This document shows, one piece after another, positions 17,260 through 26,439 of a DNA stretch of 64,000 bases. The notes beneath the pieces are model-generated. The model made no database searches and was not told the DNA's origin. It was given only the letters and a program-made list of their open reading frames with translations. The position numbers and the translations under genes are program-made. Numbering within the stretch: the stretch's first letter is position 1; each line of letters starts with the position of its first letter. This DNA comes from G963674505 sp964575975 (GTDB lineage: Bacteria; Desulfobacterota; Desulfobacteria; Desulfobacterales; SKZT01): assembly GCA_964575975.1 (NCBI GenBank), contig CAZNTU010000003.1, positions 35,101-99,100 on the forward strand, in the 5' to 3' direction.

Positions 17260-18350
17260 AAAAAATAATCGGCCCCCTGATTTTCGTATTGGTGGCTTTG
17301 CTGGTGGGCGTATGGCAATGGTTCGGCGGCGAGGATGCGATCACCAAGCCCCAAATCCCCGAAAACGCAACCCTCTCCGTGTGCGTGGGCGGAGAGAAAG
17401 AGCAGTATTTGGAAAACCCCGAGGTCAGGGAAATTCTAAGGACCAAGCACGGGATTACTCTAAACGCCACCAAGGCTGGAAGTATCGAAATGGTGACCGG
17501 TCTTTCGACGGAAGGCATCGACGCCCTTTGGCCCAGCAACCAAATCGCGGTTGACATGTACAGGAACCGGGGGGGGAGAATCGAGGCTGAACAGAACATG
17601 TTCAACTCGCCCATTGTTCTCTATACCTATGATTTAGTCGGCGACGCCCTGATCGCGCAGAAAATCGTAGAGGTGAAAAACGGAAGCTACTACGTGGTGG
17701 ATTTTCTGAAACTGATCGATCTTATCCGCGAGAAAAAGCAGTGGAGGGAAATCGGCCTTCCCGAACTTTACGGAAACGTGGCCATTTTCTCGACCGACCC
17801 CAGGCGGAGCAATTCCGGAAACATGTTCTGCGGCTTGCTCGCCAACATGTTCAACGGCGGCGCCACCGTGGCTGCGGACACGGTGGACGAAGTGCTGCCC
17901 CAGGTCAAGGACTATTTCGCCCGGCGCGGATATATGGAACACAGCTCGGGGGATATTTTCAAGAATTTCATCACCACCGGCGTGGGCGCCAAACCCATCA
18001 TCGTCGGCTACGAAAACCAATTGGTGGAATTCTCCATCCAGAATGAAAAATACAACGAGTATCTAAAAGAAAAGATCAGGACGCTATACCCCATTCCGAC
18101 CATGTGGAGTTCCCACCCGGTGATCGCGCTCAACAAAAACGGCAAGCGACTGATCGAGGCGTTCAAGGACGAGAGGCTCCAGAAAATCGCGTGGGAGACC
18201 CACGGTTTCCGCTCCGGGCTCATGGGCGTGGAAAACGACCCGGCGGTTTTGAAGGTAACGGGCATTCCAAAGGATATCACGGCGGTCGTTCCCATGCCGG
18301 AAACGGCCGTGATGGAAAAAATTCTCTCGGCATTGGAACCTGGAGGTTGA
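17256..18350 (+). CDS. Membrane-anchored solute-binding-like protein (paralogue of 14973)
   Basis: A 364-residue protein with an uncleaved or signal-type N-terminal hydrophobic helix (about 5-22) and an extracytoplasmic solute-binding-like fold. It shares a set of landmarks in the same order with the solute-binding half of the gene at 14973: DALWPSNQIAV, DPRRSNSGNMFCGLLANMF, HGFRSGLMGV and a terminal VPMPETAVMEKIL. It lacks the VWA domain. The GTG start follows AAAGGAG and overlaps the XpaC gene by 4 bp. The ligand is unknown. No transport components follow; the next gene is convergent. Confidence 0.8.
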   Translation: MKKIIGPLIFVLVALLVGVWQWFGGEDAITKPQIPENATLSVCVGGEKEQYLENPEVREILRTKHGITLNATKAGSIEMVTGLSTEGIDALWPSNQIAVDMYRNRGGRIEAEQNMFNSPIVLYTYDLVGDALIAQKIVEVKNGSYYVVDFLKLIDLIREKKQWREIGLPELYGNVAIFSTDPRRSNSGNMFCGLLANMFNGGATVAADTVDEVLPQVKDYFARRGYMEHSSGDIFKNFITTGVGAKPIIVGYENQLVEFSIQNEKYNEYLKEKIRTLYPIPTMWSSHPVIALNKNGKRLIEAFKDERLQKIAWETHGFRSGLMGVENDPAVLKVTGIPKDITAVVPMPETAVMEKILSALEPGG

Positions 18351-18356
18351 ACGTCC

Positions 18357-19235
18357 CTACCCTTTCACCAAAATCAAAGCCGCCCCCGCCACCATGAAGA
18401 GAGCGCCCAGAAACCTTAACCGGATGTTTTTCTCCCGAAACAGAAACCAGCCGTACAGCACCCCGAAGAGGACGGACAACCTTTTGACCGAAATCATGTA
18501 TGCCGCTTGGGTCATGGAAATCGCCAATCCGTGGAATAACGCGTGGCAAAAAACGAAAAATCCTGTGAGAGCGCCCTCCCATGGCTGCCGCAACAAACTT
18601 CGCATCCTGATTTTTCCAACGGTCAAAAGAAAAATCAACATTAACGGACCGAACGCCGCGAAAAACGAAACGGAAAAGAATACCGGCGAGGAATGCAAAA
18701 TGGCCAACTTTCCGACAACCGCTCCGAAGCTGTACATGAAAGCGACGGTAAACATCAACCGCGAACCGGTTTCGCGGAAAAACGCCTTGAACGGTCCCAG
18801 CAAGGACCATTTGCCGGGCTCGAGATGCAGGATATAGCTTCCGGCGCAAATGGACAATATCCCCCCCGCCCCGTACGCGTTGGGAACCTCCCCCAGAAAG
18901 ACGAACCCCGTTCCGATCATGAAAACGGGGGTAAATGCCAAATACGGAAGAGTCAGAGACAACGGAGAGCTTTTGATCGCCGCCATGTGGAGCAAATAGG
19001 CCGCCCCGTTCAACGGCAGACTCGACAAGAAAGTCCATACAAAAACCTCGTCGAGAGGAGGAACCGGGACCCAGGGAAGGACGCACCAAAACATGGGAAT
19101 GCTGTAAAGGAACTGATATGCCGTCATTTCGTAGGTGGTGAGCCCGGAGAAGAACTTTTTCGCGAACGCCTCCTGGGAGGAAGCGGCAAGCGCGGTTAGA
19201 AGGGATAGGTACAACCATGTTTGGTTTTCAAGCAT
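18357..19235 (-). CDS. EamA/DMT-superfamily transporter
   Basis: A 292-residue polytopic membrane protein with about ten hydrophobic helices in two EamA repeats (about 5-140 and 155-290). Landmarks include LPYLAFTPVFMIGTGFVFLG at the end of repeat one and RLSVLFGVLYGWFLFREKNI near the end of repeat two. The superfamily exports metabolites or amino acids; the substrate cannot be predicted. Its 3' end is 6 bp from the convergent solute-binding gene. Confidence 0.88.
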   Translation of the reverse strand: MLENQTWLYLSLLTALAASSQEAFAKKFFSGLTTYEMTAYQFLYSIPMFWCVLPWVPVPPLDEVFVWTFLSSLPLNGAAYLLHMAAIKSSPLSLTLPYLAFTPVFMIGTGFVFLGEVPNAYGAGGILSICAGSYILHLEPGKWSLLGPFKAFFRETGSRLMFTVAFMYSFGAVVGKLAILHSSPVFFSVSFFAAFGPLMLIFLLTVGKIRMRSLLRQPWEGALTGFFVFCHALFHGLAISMTQAAYMISVKRLSVLFGVLYGWFLFREKNIRLRFLGALFMVAGAALILVKG

Positions 19236-19328
19236 GATGTATTTTTTCCATAGTTCGTTTCAAAATACAAGTCCGATGCCGCAAGTGCAAACGCGCCTGT
19301 ATCGAAACGGCCGATCGTGAATTCCAGC

Positions 19329-19340
19329 CCGAAATTTCGG
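19329..19340. promoter_or_regulatory. Perfect 12-bp palindrome upstream of the secretion operon
   Basis: CCGAAATTTCGG reads identically on both strands. It lies about 15 bp upstream of the candidate -35 of gspG, a suitable place for an operator. The binding protein is unknown. Confidence 0.35.
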
Positions 19341-19354
19341 TCTTGGATATGTTG

Positions 19355-19383
19355 TTTTCATTTTTTCGAAAAAAGGATATATT
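19355..19383 (+). promoter_or_regulatory. Candidate promoter of the type II secretion operon
   Basis: TTTTCA (19355-19360), 17-nt spacer, TATATT (19378-19383), about 90 nt before the gspG ATG. The spacer contains the palindrome TTTTTTCGAAAAAA (19361-19374). Confidence 0.4.
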
Positions 19384-19472
19384 AATCGTCGATTTTGCAT
19401 GAGACACTCAAATTCGGAAAATCGTTCGGCTCGGAAAAGAAGCTTGAAATCGAACCCGGACGCGGAGGCGGC

Positions 19473-19943
19473 ATGAAATTTTCGACGAAAAACAGCGTTT
19501 TCAGATCCAATTCGAGGCGCGGTAGAGGTTTCACCCTGATAGAACTCATGGTGGTCATCGTGATCCTCGGCATTCTCGCGGGCCTTATCGTTCCGAGAAT
19601 CATGGGACGCCCCGAGGAGGCCAAGCAACTCAAGGCCAAGATGCAGATCGAAAGCATCGAAACGGCCCTGAAGCTTTATAAGCTGGACAATGGCATGTAC
19701 CCTTCCACGGAACAGGGGCTCCAAGCCCTTGTGGCAATGCCCGAAACGGGTAGCATCCCCAAAAAATGGAGAAAGGAGGGGTACCTGGAAAAGGGCAAGG
19801 TGCCAAAAGACCCTTGGGGAAACGAATTCGTCTATTTAAGCCCGGGCATGCACCACGAATTCGATCTTGTTTCCTACGGGGCCGACGGAGTCGCCGGAGG
19901 CGAGGACCAAAACAAGGATATCTCCAACTGGGACATCGAATAG
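19473..19943 (+). CDS. gspG: Type II secretion major pseudopilin GspG
   Basis: A 156-residue class III prepilin. The cleavage/methylation site is RG|FTLIELMVVI, preceded by a short Arg-rich leader, and the C-terminal region has DNGMYPSTEQGLQAL, KDPWGNEFVYLSPG and SYGADG, typical of the Ca-binding GspG fold. It forms the periplasmic pseudopilus shaft. The ATG at 19473 has GGAGG about 5 nt upstream; in-frame codons back to 19395 are rejected. It is the first gene of the locus, and the prepilin peptidase gspO is not in the window. Confidence 0.97.
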   Translation: MKFSTKNSVFRSNSRRGRGFTLIELMVVIVILGILAGLIVPRIMGRPEEAKQLKAKMQIESIETALKLYKLDNGMYPSTEQGLQALVAMPETGSIPKKWRKEGYLEKGKVPKDPWGNEFVYLSPGMHHEFDLVSYGADGVAGGEDQNKDISNWDIE

Positions 19944-19963
19944 ACGAAACTATAGGAAACGAA

Positions 19964-20458
19964 ATGGCGCGTTCGCGTTCCGCCTGCGGATTCACGCTGA
20001 TCGAATTGGTCGTGGTCGTTTCTTTGATTGCGCTCATGTTTTTTTTCACGTTTCCGAGAATCCATCGTTTCATGTTTTCCAACGACGCCGACAACGCGAC
20101 CCGGCAATTCGTCGGAACGATCAGGCAATTGAAGGTAAACGCTTTGCGGTCCGAAACGAAGCACACGCTCCATCTGAATATTCAAGGGGGCAGGATGTGG
20201 ACGACCAACGAAGCAATGACCGAGGAGCAAAAAGAGGATGCGTGTGCGGAAAGCGTCGAATTTCCGGAGGGATTCGAAATTTTGGAGGTCGAATTGCCTT
20301 TGAGGGAAGAGGCGGTGCGGGATTCCGCGGAAATCGGTTTTTACCCGGGAGGATATTCGGACAAGGCGATTATTTGCCTGAAGATTGGTCAAGAAGAGCG
20401 ACTGTCGCTTGTGCTGGAGCCGTTCCTGCCGGAGGTCCGGATTGTCGAATGGCAATAG
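19964..20458 (+). CDS. gspH: Type II secretion minor pseudopilin GspH
   Basis: A 164-residue prepilin with G|FTLIELVVVVSLIALMF near its N-terminus, followed by a short globular domain of beta character. GspH belongs to the minor pseudopilin complex at the pseudopilus tip or base. The ATG has AGGA about 7 nt upstream. It is 20 bp after gspG. The assignment as GspH rather than another minor pseudopilin rests on gene order and size. Confidence 0.88.
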   Translation: MARSRSACGFTLIELVVVVSLIALMFFFTFPRIHRFMFSNDADNATRQFVGTIRQLKVNALRSETKHTLHLNIQGGRMWTTNEAMTEEQKEDACAESVEFPEGFEILEVELPLREEAVRDSAEIGFYPGGYSDKAIICLKIGQEERLSLVLEPFLPEVRIVEWQ

Positions 20459-20862
20459 AATTCCGGGATATCGCGCGAAACAGCCAAGGATTTACCTTGC
20501 TTGAGATTCTTGCCGCCCTCGCTATCCTTTCCATTGTCATGATCGGAGTCTATACATTGCAGGGCCAAACCATCGCCATGGGCAATTCCGCCGGATTCTA
20601 CGCCGAGGCGCCCATGCTGGCCAATCGGGTATTGAGCGACTTCGACGCGGCGACCGCCCAAGACCGCTTCGGCGACGGGGACAGCGGCCATTTCGAAGAA
20701 CCTTTCGACGGCTATCGATGGGCCTTGTCGATCCGAAGCGGGGGCGGGGAGCTTCCGGACGAGATCTCGAGGGATTTCGTAAAGCTCGAGATCGAAATCG
20801 AACGAACCGAAGATGAACGCACTTTCAATCTCGTCGCCTACAGATTCTTGCGTCCGCAATAA
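20449..20862 (+). CDS. gspI: Type II secretion minor pseudopilin GspI
   Basis: A 137-residue prepilin with G|FTLLEILAALAILSIVMIGVY and a central GYRWALSIRS typical of GspI. It overlaps the end of gspH by 10 bp and gspJ by 50 bp, consistent with translational coupling. GspI initiates the minor pseudopilin tip complex with J and K. Confidence 0.9.
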   Translation: MAIEFRDIARNSQGFTLLEILAALAILSIVMIGVYTLQGQTIAMGNSAGFYAEAPMLANRVLSDFDAATAQDRFGDGDSGHFEEPFDGYRWALSIRSGGGELPDEISRDFVKLEIEIERTEDERTFNLVAYRFLRPQ

Positions 20863-21523
20863 ACGCGGATTCACGCTCGTCGAAATTCTCGTTGCCATGT
20901 TCGTCTTCGCGATTTTGGCGAGTACGCTGTTCGGCTCGTTCAATTTTCTGTTCAAGAACGTGGACGCGCTGAAAGACGCAGGCGTAGTTCACGACATGGC
21001 TTCGCGGTGTCTATTGCGTTTCATTGTGGACTTGGAGTCGGCCCAGGTCACTCCCCGCGCCTTTTATACCGTCTCCGACTCTATCGGGGAATCCGACCCG
21101 TTTCGGATAGTGGGCGGAGTCGGCATTCCCGGTTCCGACGGCGAACCCGGTCTGAGATTTTCGTCCCGTGCCCATCTTCCCTTTTACGGCCATTCGGAGG
21201 AAGACTCGGCGGAGATTGTCTATTATTTCGATCGCGAGGACGACGGATCGGGAGTTTTGAGACGCGCCGACCGAGTTTTCGCCGAAGAACCCTTCGAAGC
21301 CTCGGAAAAGGATCCCGTTGTCTGCGAATCGGTGGAGTCGGTTTCTTTCGCATTTTTCGACGGCGAGGGCAACCGGTTCGATCATTGGGATTCCGATTCG
21401 GTATCATTTGATTACTCCACGCCGACATCCGTCGAAATTAGACTTGGCGTTTCGGGAAAATCCGGAATTTTTGAATTCGGAACGCGAACGGCCATTCCCG
21501 TCGTCAGAGAGAAGAAGAAATGA
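20813..21523 (+). CDS. gspJ: Type II secretion minor pseudopilin GspJ
   Basis: A 236-residue prepilin: KRG|FTLVEILVAMFVFAILAST, then an extended beta-rich domain with VVCESVESVSFAFFDGEGN near residue 170, as in GspJ. The start codon lies 50 bp inside gspI. GspJ joins I and K at the tip of the pseudopilus. Its stop overlaps the gspK ATG (ATGA). Confidence 0.92.
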   Translation: MNALSISSPTDSCVRNKRGFTLVEILVAMFVFAILASTLFGSFNFLFKNVDALKDAGVVHDMASRCLLRFIVDLESAQVTPRAFYTVSDSIGESDPFRIVGGVGIPGSDGEPGLRFSSRAHLPFYGHSEEDSAEIVYYFDREDDGSGVLRRADRVFAEEPFEASEKDPVVCESVESVSFAFFDGEGNRFDHWDSDSVSFDYSTPTSVEIRLGVSGKSGIFEFGTRTAIPVVREKKK

Positions 21524-22608
21524 CCGAGCCGGATGCGCCCTGCAAAAGTTTGGAAAGCCAACGCGGAATCGCTCTTTTGATCACGCTCGCTTTTATCGCG
21601 GTCCTTATTGCGACCGCGTTGGAATTGAACCGGCGGATGCGGACCGCGGTCGAATCCGCAGCCGAAATCCGCGACCTTGTCACTGCCAAAGCCATGGCCT
21701 CTTCGGGGGTGCATGGAGCAATGGCGCTGTTGGTTGCGGACAAACGAGTCACTTTGGTCGATTCCGTTCAGGAAATTTGGGCCGATTCGAAGGCGCTTGC
21801 GCTTTTGCTCGCCGCAATGCCTTTCGAGGAAGGGGAGCTTACGGTCGGAATAACCGACGAGTTGTCTAGAATTCAAGTGAACGCCTTGGTAGATTCGCCG
21901 GACGGGCGCAATTTCAATCCCGCGCAGAAAATCCTGTGGTTGAATTTTCTTGACGGAGTCATCCCGAAAGACGCCCGGGACGCCAACCATAATCCCGAAT
22001 CGATCGTTGATTGCGTCAAAGACTGGATCGATTCCGGGGACGACGACGCGATTACCGGTCTGAACGGGGCCGAATCGGGCTACTACAAAAGCCTTGATCC
22101 GCCCTACGGATGCCCCGACCGCTATTTCGCCGATCCTGCGGAGCTTGCCCGGGTCAAAGGGATTTCAAGAAAATTGTATGCGGGCGACGCGGGAAAGCCC
22201 GGAATATCGGACTTCGTAACCGTGTTCGGCGTCCCGGGGGCGAACGGAGACGAAATCGAATTTCCAGGCAGGATCAACATCAACACGGCAAAGGCGCCTG
22301 TTTTGAAAGCTCTCTTCGGCCCCGAATACCAGGACCAGGTGGAAAAGGTCCTGGAATACCGCGCGGAAAAAGCGGGAGACGACTACGTCCACGACCTTTC
22401 CAAGAAAGAGTGGTACAAAAGCGTGCCGGGTTTCCGATCGGCCAAAATCGATCCGGAACTGGTCGCCTTGAAAAGCGATTTGTTTCGAATCGAAGCCGTC
22501 GCCCGTGTAAACGAAACCCGTTCGACGGTTATAGCGGTCGTGCATCGGCAAAAAGCGCCGAAAACGAAGAAAATGTGGTGTAAGATCTTGAATTGGCAAG
22601 TAAAATAG
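21520..22608 (+). CDS. gspK: Type II secretion minor pseudopilin GspK
   Basis: A 362-residue large prepilin-like protein. A short leader is followed by RGIALLITLAFIAVLIATAL, with Ile rather than Phe after Gly as often in GspK, and Glu-5 is replaced, also normal for GspK. The domain contains a proline/glycine helical insert and the RININTAKAPVLKALF motif seen across the family. It caps the pseudopilus with I and J. It overlaps gspJ by 4 bp. Confidence 0.94.
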   Translation: MTEPDAPCKSLESQRGIALLITLAFIAVLIATALELNRRMRTAVESAAEIRDLVTAKAMASSGVHGAMALLVADKRVTLVDSVQEIWADSKALALLLAAMPFEEGELTVGITDELSRIQVNALVDSPDGRNFNPAQKILWLNFLDGVIPKDARDANHNPESIVDCVKDWIDSGDDDAITGLNGAESGYYKSLDPPYGCPDRYFADPAELARVKGISRKLYAGDAGKPGISDFVTVFGVPGANGDEIEFPGRININTAKAPVLKALFGPEYQDQVEKVLEYRAEKAGDDYVHDLSKKEWYKSVPGFRSAKIDPELVALKSDLFRIEAVARVNETRSTVIAVVHRQKAPKTKKMWCKILNWQVK

Positions 22609-22686
22609 AATATGCTGTTTTTCAATGTTCGTTCTTTCCATGCAGTAAGCAACTCTAACGTTCTGACAGTATTTATATTGCTTTCT

Positions 22687-24123
22687 ATGCCCAAATTCGT
22701 CCTAGGACTCGATATTTGCGAGACTTCCATATCGGCGGCGCTGATCAAGATCGGCCTGAAAAACAGCAGGCTCGTTTACGGCAGACGCCTGCCCGTTTCG
22801 TTGAACAACGGCGACGCCTACCGGAAATTGACGGAAGCTCTATTGGCATTGGCCAAATCCATGCCCGTAGCTCCCGATGCCATTTCGGCGTCCCTTCCAT
22901 CGGCATGGGTCTCGTTTCGAAACATAAACGCCCCTTTTAAAAATCCTCAGAAAATCCGAAAGATTCTTCCCTACGAACTGGAACCGATGCTCGCGATACC
23001 AGTCAGCGAAGCGAGCGTGGTCATAGCGGCGCAAACCGAAGACAAGTCCCAAATCACTGCCGCCGCTATCGAACGGCCTGTTCTGGAAATGTTTTTGAAT
23101 ATTTTGTCCGACACGGGATTCGAACCTTTTTCGACGACCCCGTCAGGCTACGCGACGGCCTTAAGCCTCGTCAACAGCTCCGATACGCCCGCCCAGGCGA
23201 TTTTTCTTCATTCGGACGCCTTCACTTCGACGATCTACTTGATGAATTCCGGCTCCATATCCTCGATCAGGGCGTTCAAAAGCCCGAATTCCGGCCCCTC
23301 CAAATTCGAACACGTAGGGAGAAACATCCTGAGAACCATAGCCGCCTTCGAGGAACAATTCTCCTTCGAATTTTTCCCCGAACGCGTGTTCGTATCGGGG
23401 ACCGACGACAATCTGCCGGGACTTCGCGAATTTCTGGAAAAAAAACTCGGCGTGCAGGTTCGACTGGCAGGCACGACACTTTTCGACGGCAAAAAGGTCG
23501 CCTTTCCATCGAACCTGGAACAACCCAAAATGGGAAACGCCTTGTCTCTGGCTTTGCTGGAAAACAGACGGCCGGGATTTCTGAATTTCAGGATGGGGGA
23601 ATTCGCCGCCGCCGGAAAATGGGACGAGTACCGACGGTCCATGGCAAGCACGGTTTTGCTGGCGGCGATCGCTCTTGTCCTGTTCGTTTCCTCCATGTTC
23701 TACCAAAACCGTCTTTTGGAAAACAAACTGGAAAGCTTGAATCGGCAAATAGCCACGATTTTCAAGTCCACCTTTCCGGAAGTCTCGAGAATCGTGGACC
23801 CCTTCCAGCAGATGAAAATCAAGGTCGAGGGCATGGAGAAGCAAAGCGGGGTGCCAGGATACGAACACAGGGCGGTGCGGGCGATCGACCTGCTGAACGA
23901 AATCAGCAGCCGAATTCCGGCCGAATACGACATGGAAGTGTCCCGGATGGCCTTGGGATCCGAAAGCATCCAGTTTTCGGGTACCGCCGACACTTTTAAA
24001 ACGGTGAACGACATTCAAGCCAAACTGGAACCGTCCCCGTTTTTTTCGAAGGTTGCCATTTCGTCGGCCAACCAGGAACGTTCCGGCAACCGGGTGCAAT
24101 TCAACATCAAGGCGGACTTTTAA
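22687..24123 (+). CDS. gspL: Type II secretion inner-membrane protein GspL (PilM/PilN-like)
   Basis: A 478-residue protein. An N-terminal cytoplasmic actin-like (ASKHA) domain starts MPKFVLGLDICETSISAALI, one transmembrane helix (STVLLAAIALVLFVSSMFY) lies near residue 320, and a periplasmic ferredoxin-like domain follows. GspL recruits the GspE ATPase to the platform. The ATG at 22687 fits the family N-terminus; an ATG at 22612 would add 25 residues, and neither has a clear Shine-Dalgarno. Confidence 0.9.
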   Translation: MPKFVLGLDICETSISAALIKIGLKNSRLVYGRRLPVSLNNGDAYRKLTEALLALAKSMPVAPDAISASLPSAWVSFRNINAPFKNPQKIRKILPYELEPMLAIPVSEASVVIAAQTEDKSQITAAAIERPVLEMFLNILSDTGFEPFSTTPSGYATALSLVNSSDTPAQAIFLHSDAFTSTIYLMNSGSISSIRAFKSPNSGPSKFEHVGRNILRTIAAFEEQFSFEFFPERVFVSGTDDNLPGLREFLEKKLGVQVRLAGTTLFDGKKVAFPSNLEQPKMGNALSLALLENRRPGFLNFRMGEFAAAGKWDEYRRSMASTVLLAAIALVLFVSSMFYQNRLLENKLESLNRQIATIFKSTFPEVSRIVDPFQQMKIKVEGMEKQSGVPGYEHRAVRAIDLLNEISSRIPAEYDMEVSRMALGSESIQFSGTADTFKTVNDIQAKLEPSPFFSKVAISSANQERSGNRVQFNIKADF

Positions 24124-24125
24124 CT

Positions 24126-24656
24126 ATGGCTATTCTGTCGAACCTGCAAAGTCGCGAAAAAAAAGCTCTTGTTTCCATGTTTGCGGCATTGTCCCTGTTT
24201 GCGGCAGTTCAGTTCGTTTTATTTCCGCTGCTGGATCGCAGGGAAACACTCGAACGACAAATTTCGGCGGCGGAAAGGAACCTGGGAGAGATGGAAATAC
24301 TGCGGGCCCGCTACTACGATCTCTTGGAGAAGTCCACAGCCGGAGACAAGGTCGCGCACGGCAAGGATTTCAGTCTTTTCAGCCTGATGGAGGAAATCGC
24401 GGACCGGTCGGGAATCAAGGACAACATAACGTATATAAAACCATCCACCTCCGAGAGGAAGGGAACTTCCTACAAAACGGCCATAGTGGAGATAAGGCTC
24501 GAGACCATTGCGATGAACCAGTTGATCCTTTTTTTATACAACGTGGAAGCCTCCGAAACGAAAGCGAACGTCGGCCGGATGTCCATATCCAAGACTTCGA
24601 ATCCGGAGGGGTTCGTAAACGCGGTAATCCAAGTCGAAACGCTCTTGGAAACGTAA
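24126..24656 (+). CDS. gspM: Type II secretion inner-membrane protein GspM (PilO-like)
   Basis: A 176-residue protein with a short cytosolic N-terminus (NLQSREKKAL), one transmembrane helix (about 15-35), a coiled coil (LERQISAAERNLGEMEILRA) and a small periplasmic domain. The bitopic PilO/GspM layout and the position 2 bp after gspL identify it. It partners with GspL in the assembly platform. Confidence 0.88.
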   Translation: MAILSNLQSREKKALVSMFAALSLFAAVQFVLFPLLDRRETLERQISAAERNLGEMEILRARYYDLLEKSTAGDKVAHGKDFSLFSLMEEIADRSGIKDNITYIKPSTSERKGTSYKTAIVEIRLETIAMNQLILFLYNVEASETKANVGRMSISKTSNPEGFVNAVIQVETLLET

Positions 24657-24675
24657 TGGACGAAGTTTTTTCGGG

Positions 24676-25539
24676 ATGAAGCGAAAACTTAAATGGCTCT
24701 TCTATTTGCTGTATCTTGCTGTCGCATCCATATTTTTTCTCTACGTTATTTTTCCCGGAGATGCGGCGAGAGACCGCTTGCAGGTCCGGGCCGACGAAAT
24801 TTTTCCCGGGGCGGAGACGACTCTTGGCCAAACGAGTCCGAACCTTTTCCCTCTTGGAATTTCGATCGATTCCGTCGCATTTTCGGCCTTCGACAGAGAG
24901 CTGGTCAGATTGGCCGATGTAAGGATTTCGCCTCGGCCGTCGTCCTTTTTTTCGGAAGGAACCGCGTACGGTTTTCAAGGGGAAATCCACGGAGGCTCGA
25001 TTCAGGGCGTGTTCGCCGAAGCGACCGAGGCCAACCGGGGAACGTGCTCTTTGGACGCGACTTTTGCGAACCTGAATATCGAGAAGGCCTCCTCGTTGAC
25101 CGGGTTTTTGCCGGGAAAGGCGTCCGGCCTTTTGAAAGGAAAAATTTCATGCCGGTTCGACGAGGATGTCAAGGCCGACCTGAATCTGGAACTTTCCATG
25201 GGGTGTCTGGAAATAGACAATGTACTTGTCGGAAAGGAAACTTTCGAATTTTCGGCGGGAGAGGTCTCCGCGAGCATGAGTGGAGGGCTCGTTCACCTGA
25301 CCGGTTGCGACATGCAAGGAAAACAGGCGAACATTTTTCTTTCCGGAAGAATCTACGCGGGACGTTCCGTGGAAGAAAGCCGAATGGAACTGACCGGATA
25401 TATCGCCCCCCATCCCGAGTTTTTCGAAAAGCTCAGGAAAAAGGCCCTTGTCGGCTTCATGCCCCAAAGAGCCGGGCCGAAGGGGTATTCTTTCAAAGTG
25501 GCGGGAACTTTTGACAGACCGACCTTTCTCTGGGACTGA
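24676..25539 (+). CDS. gspN: Type II secretion protein GspN
   Basis: A 287-residue protein with one N-terminal membrane helix (about 8-28) and a large periplasmic beta-rich domain containing repeated AsmA-like strands (FPLGISIDSVAF, GFQGEIHGGSIQGVF, GLLKGKISCRFDED). GspN is an accessory component of variable occurrence, common in this type of locus in delta-proteobacteria. It sits between gspM and gspC. Its role is not well defined. Confidence 0.85.
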   Translation: MKRKLKWLFYLLYLAVASIFFLYVIFPGDAARDRLQVRADEIFPGAETTLGQTSPNLFPLGISIDSVAFSAFDRELVRLADVRISPRPSSFFSEGTAYGFQGEIHGGSIQGVFAEATEANRGTCSLDATFANLNIEKASSLTGFLPGKASGLLKGKISCRFDEDVKADLNLELSMGCLEIDNVLVGKETFEFSAGEVSASMSGGLVHLTGCDMQGKQANIFLSGRIYAGRSVEESRMELTGYIAPHPEFFEKLRKKALVGFMPQRAGPKGYSFKVAGTFDRPTFLWD

Positions 25540-25547
25540 ACGGAACT

Positions 25548-26411
25548 ATGAAGAGAATCTTTTTCCTGGCGGATATCGTCTTGCTGACAGTCATAGCCTA
25601 CCTGGCGGTCGTCGGATTCTATTCGAGTTTCGAATACAATCCGAACGCCGCAAGGACCTCCGGGGTAGTCCGCATGCCGATGCCGTCCGAAGCCGAATCG
25701 GCCCGGCGACCTTTTTCCTATTACCAGCAGGCGATCGACAGGAACCTTTTCAGGACAAGCTCGTCGCCAAAGGACATACAGCCCCGGATCAACCTGGCGA
25801 ACTTGGAACGAACCGGTTTGGACTTGGTTCTTCTCGGCACGGTCTTGGCCGAAAACGGTCCTTCTTACGCGGTCATTCAGTTAAAAGGGCAAAAAACACA
25901 AGGGCTTTTCAGGGAAGGCGATTCCGTTTCCGGCGCGATCCTGAAAATGATCCTTAGGGAGGAAGTGGTTCTTAGGGTCGGAGACAGGGATGAAATCCTT
26001 CGAATGGAAAAGGACGAAACGAACAAAAGGGTGATTCGAGCCGCAACCGTCGCCGAGCGGATCGAAAAACCCGAACCTGCCAACGGCATGCGGATCGTTT
26101 TGAACCGAAACGAAATCCAGAAGGCGGTCGGAAACGTCAGCGATCTCATGACCCAGGCGCAGATCAACCCGCATTACAAGGAAGGGGATAAAACATCCTC
26201 GGGTCTTTCCATATCGTCCATAAGAGACGATTCGATTTTCAAAAAGATGGGATTGAGGGACGACGACGTTATCAGGGGAGTCGACGGTCGGGAAATTCAA
26301 TCCCTGGACGACGCCCTTGCTTTGTACCGGCACATGAGAAGCTCGGACAACGTAACTCTGCAGGTAATCAGAAGAGGAAAAGAAATAGACCTCGACTATG
26401 TCATCGAATGA
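25548..26411 (+). CDS. gspC: Type II secretion protein GspC with PDZ domain
   Basis: A 287-residue bitopic protein: an N-terminal helix (about 5-25), a homology region around residues 60-145 (RNLFRTSSS, LVLLGTVLAE, YAVIQLKGQKTQGLFREGD), then a C-terminal PDZ domain (MGLRDDDVIRGVDGREIQSL and NVTLQVIRRGKEI). It bridges the inner-membrane platform and secretin. It overlaps the next open frame by 14 bp. Confidence 0.94.
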   Translation: MKRIFFLADIVLLTVIAYLAVVGFYSSFEYNPNAARTSGVVRMPMPSEAESARRPFSYYQQAIDRNLFRTSSSPKDIQPRINLANLERTGLDLVLLGTVLAENGPSYAVIQLKGQKTQGLFREGDSVSGAILKMILREEVVLRVGDRDEILRMEKDETNKRVIRAATVAERIEKPEPANGMRIVLNRNEIQKAVGNVSDLMTQAQINPHYKEGDKTSSGLSISSIRDDSIFKKMGLRDDDVIRGVDGREIQSLDDALALYRHMRSSDNVTLQVIRRGKEIDLDYVIE

Positions 26412-26439
26412 AACCGATCAATTCGCACAGGACGTACGC

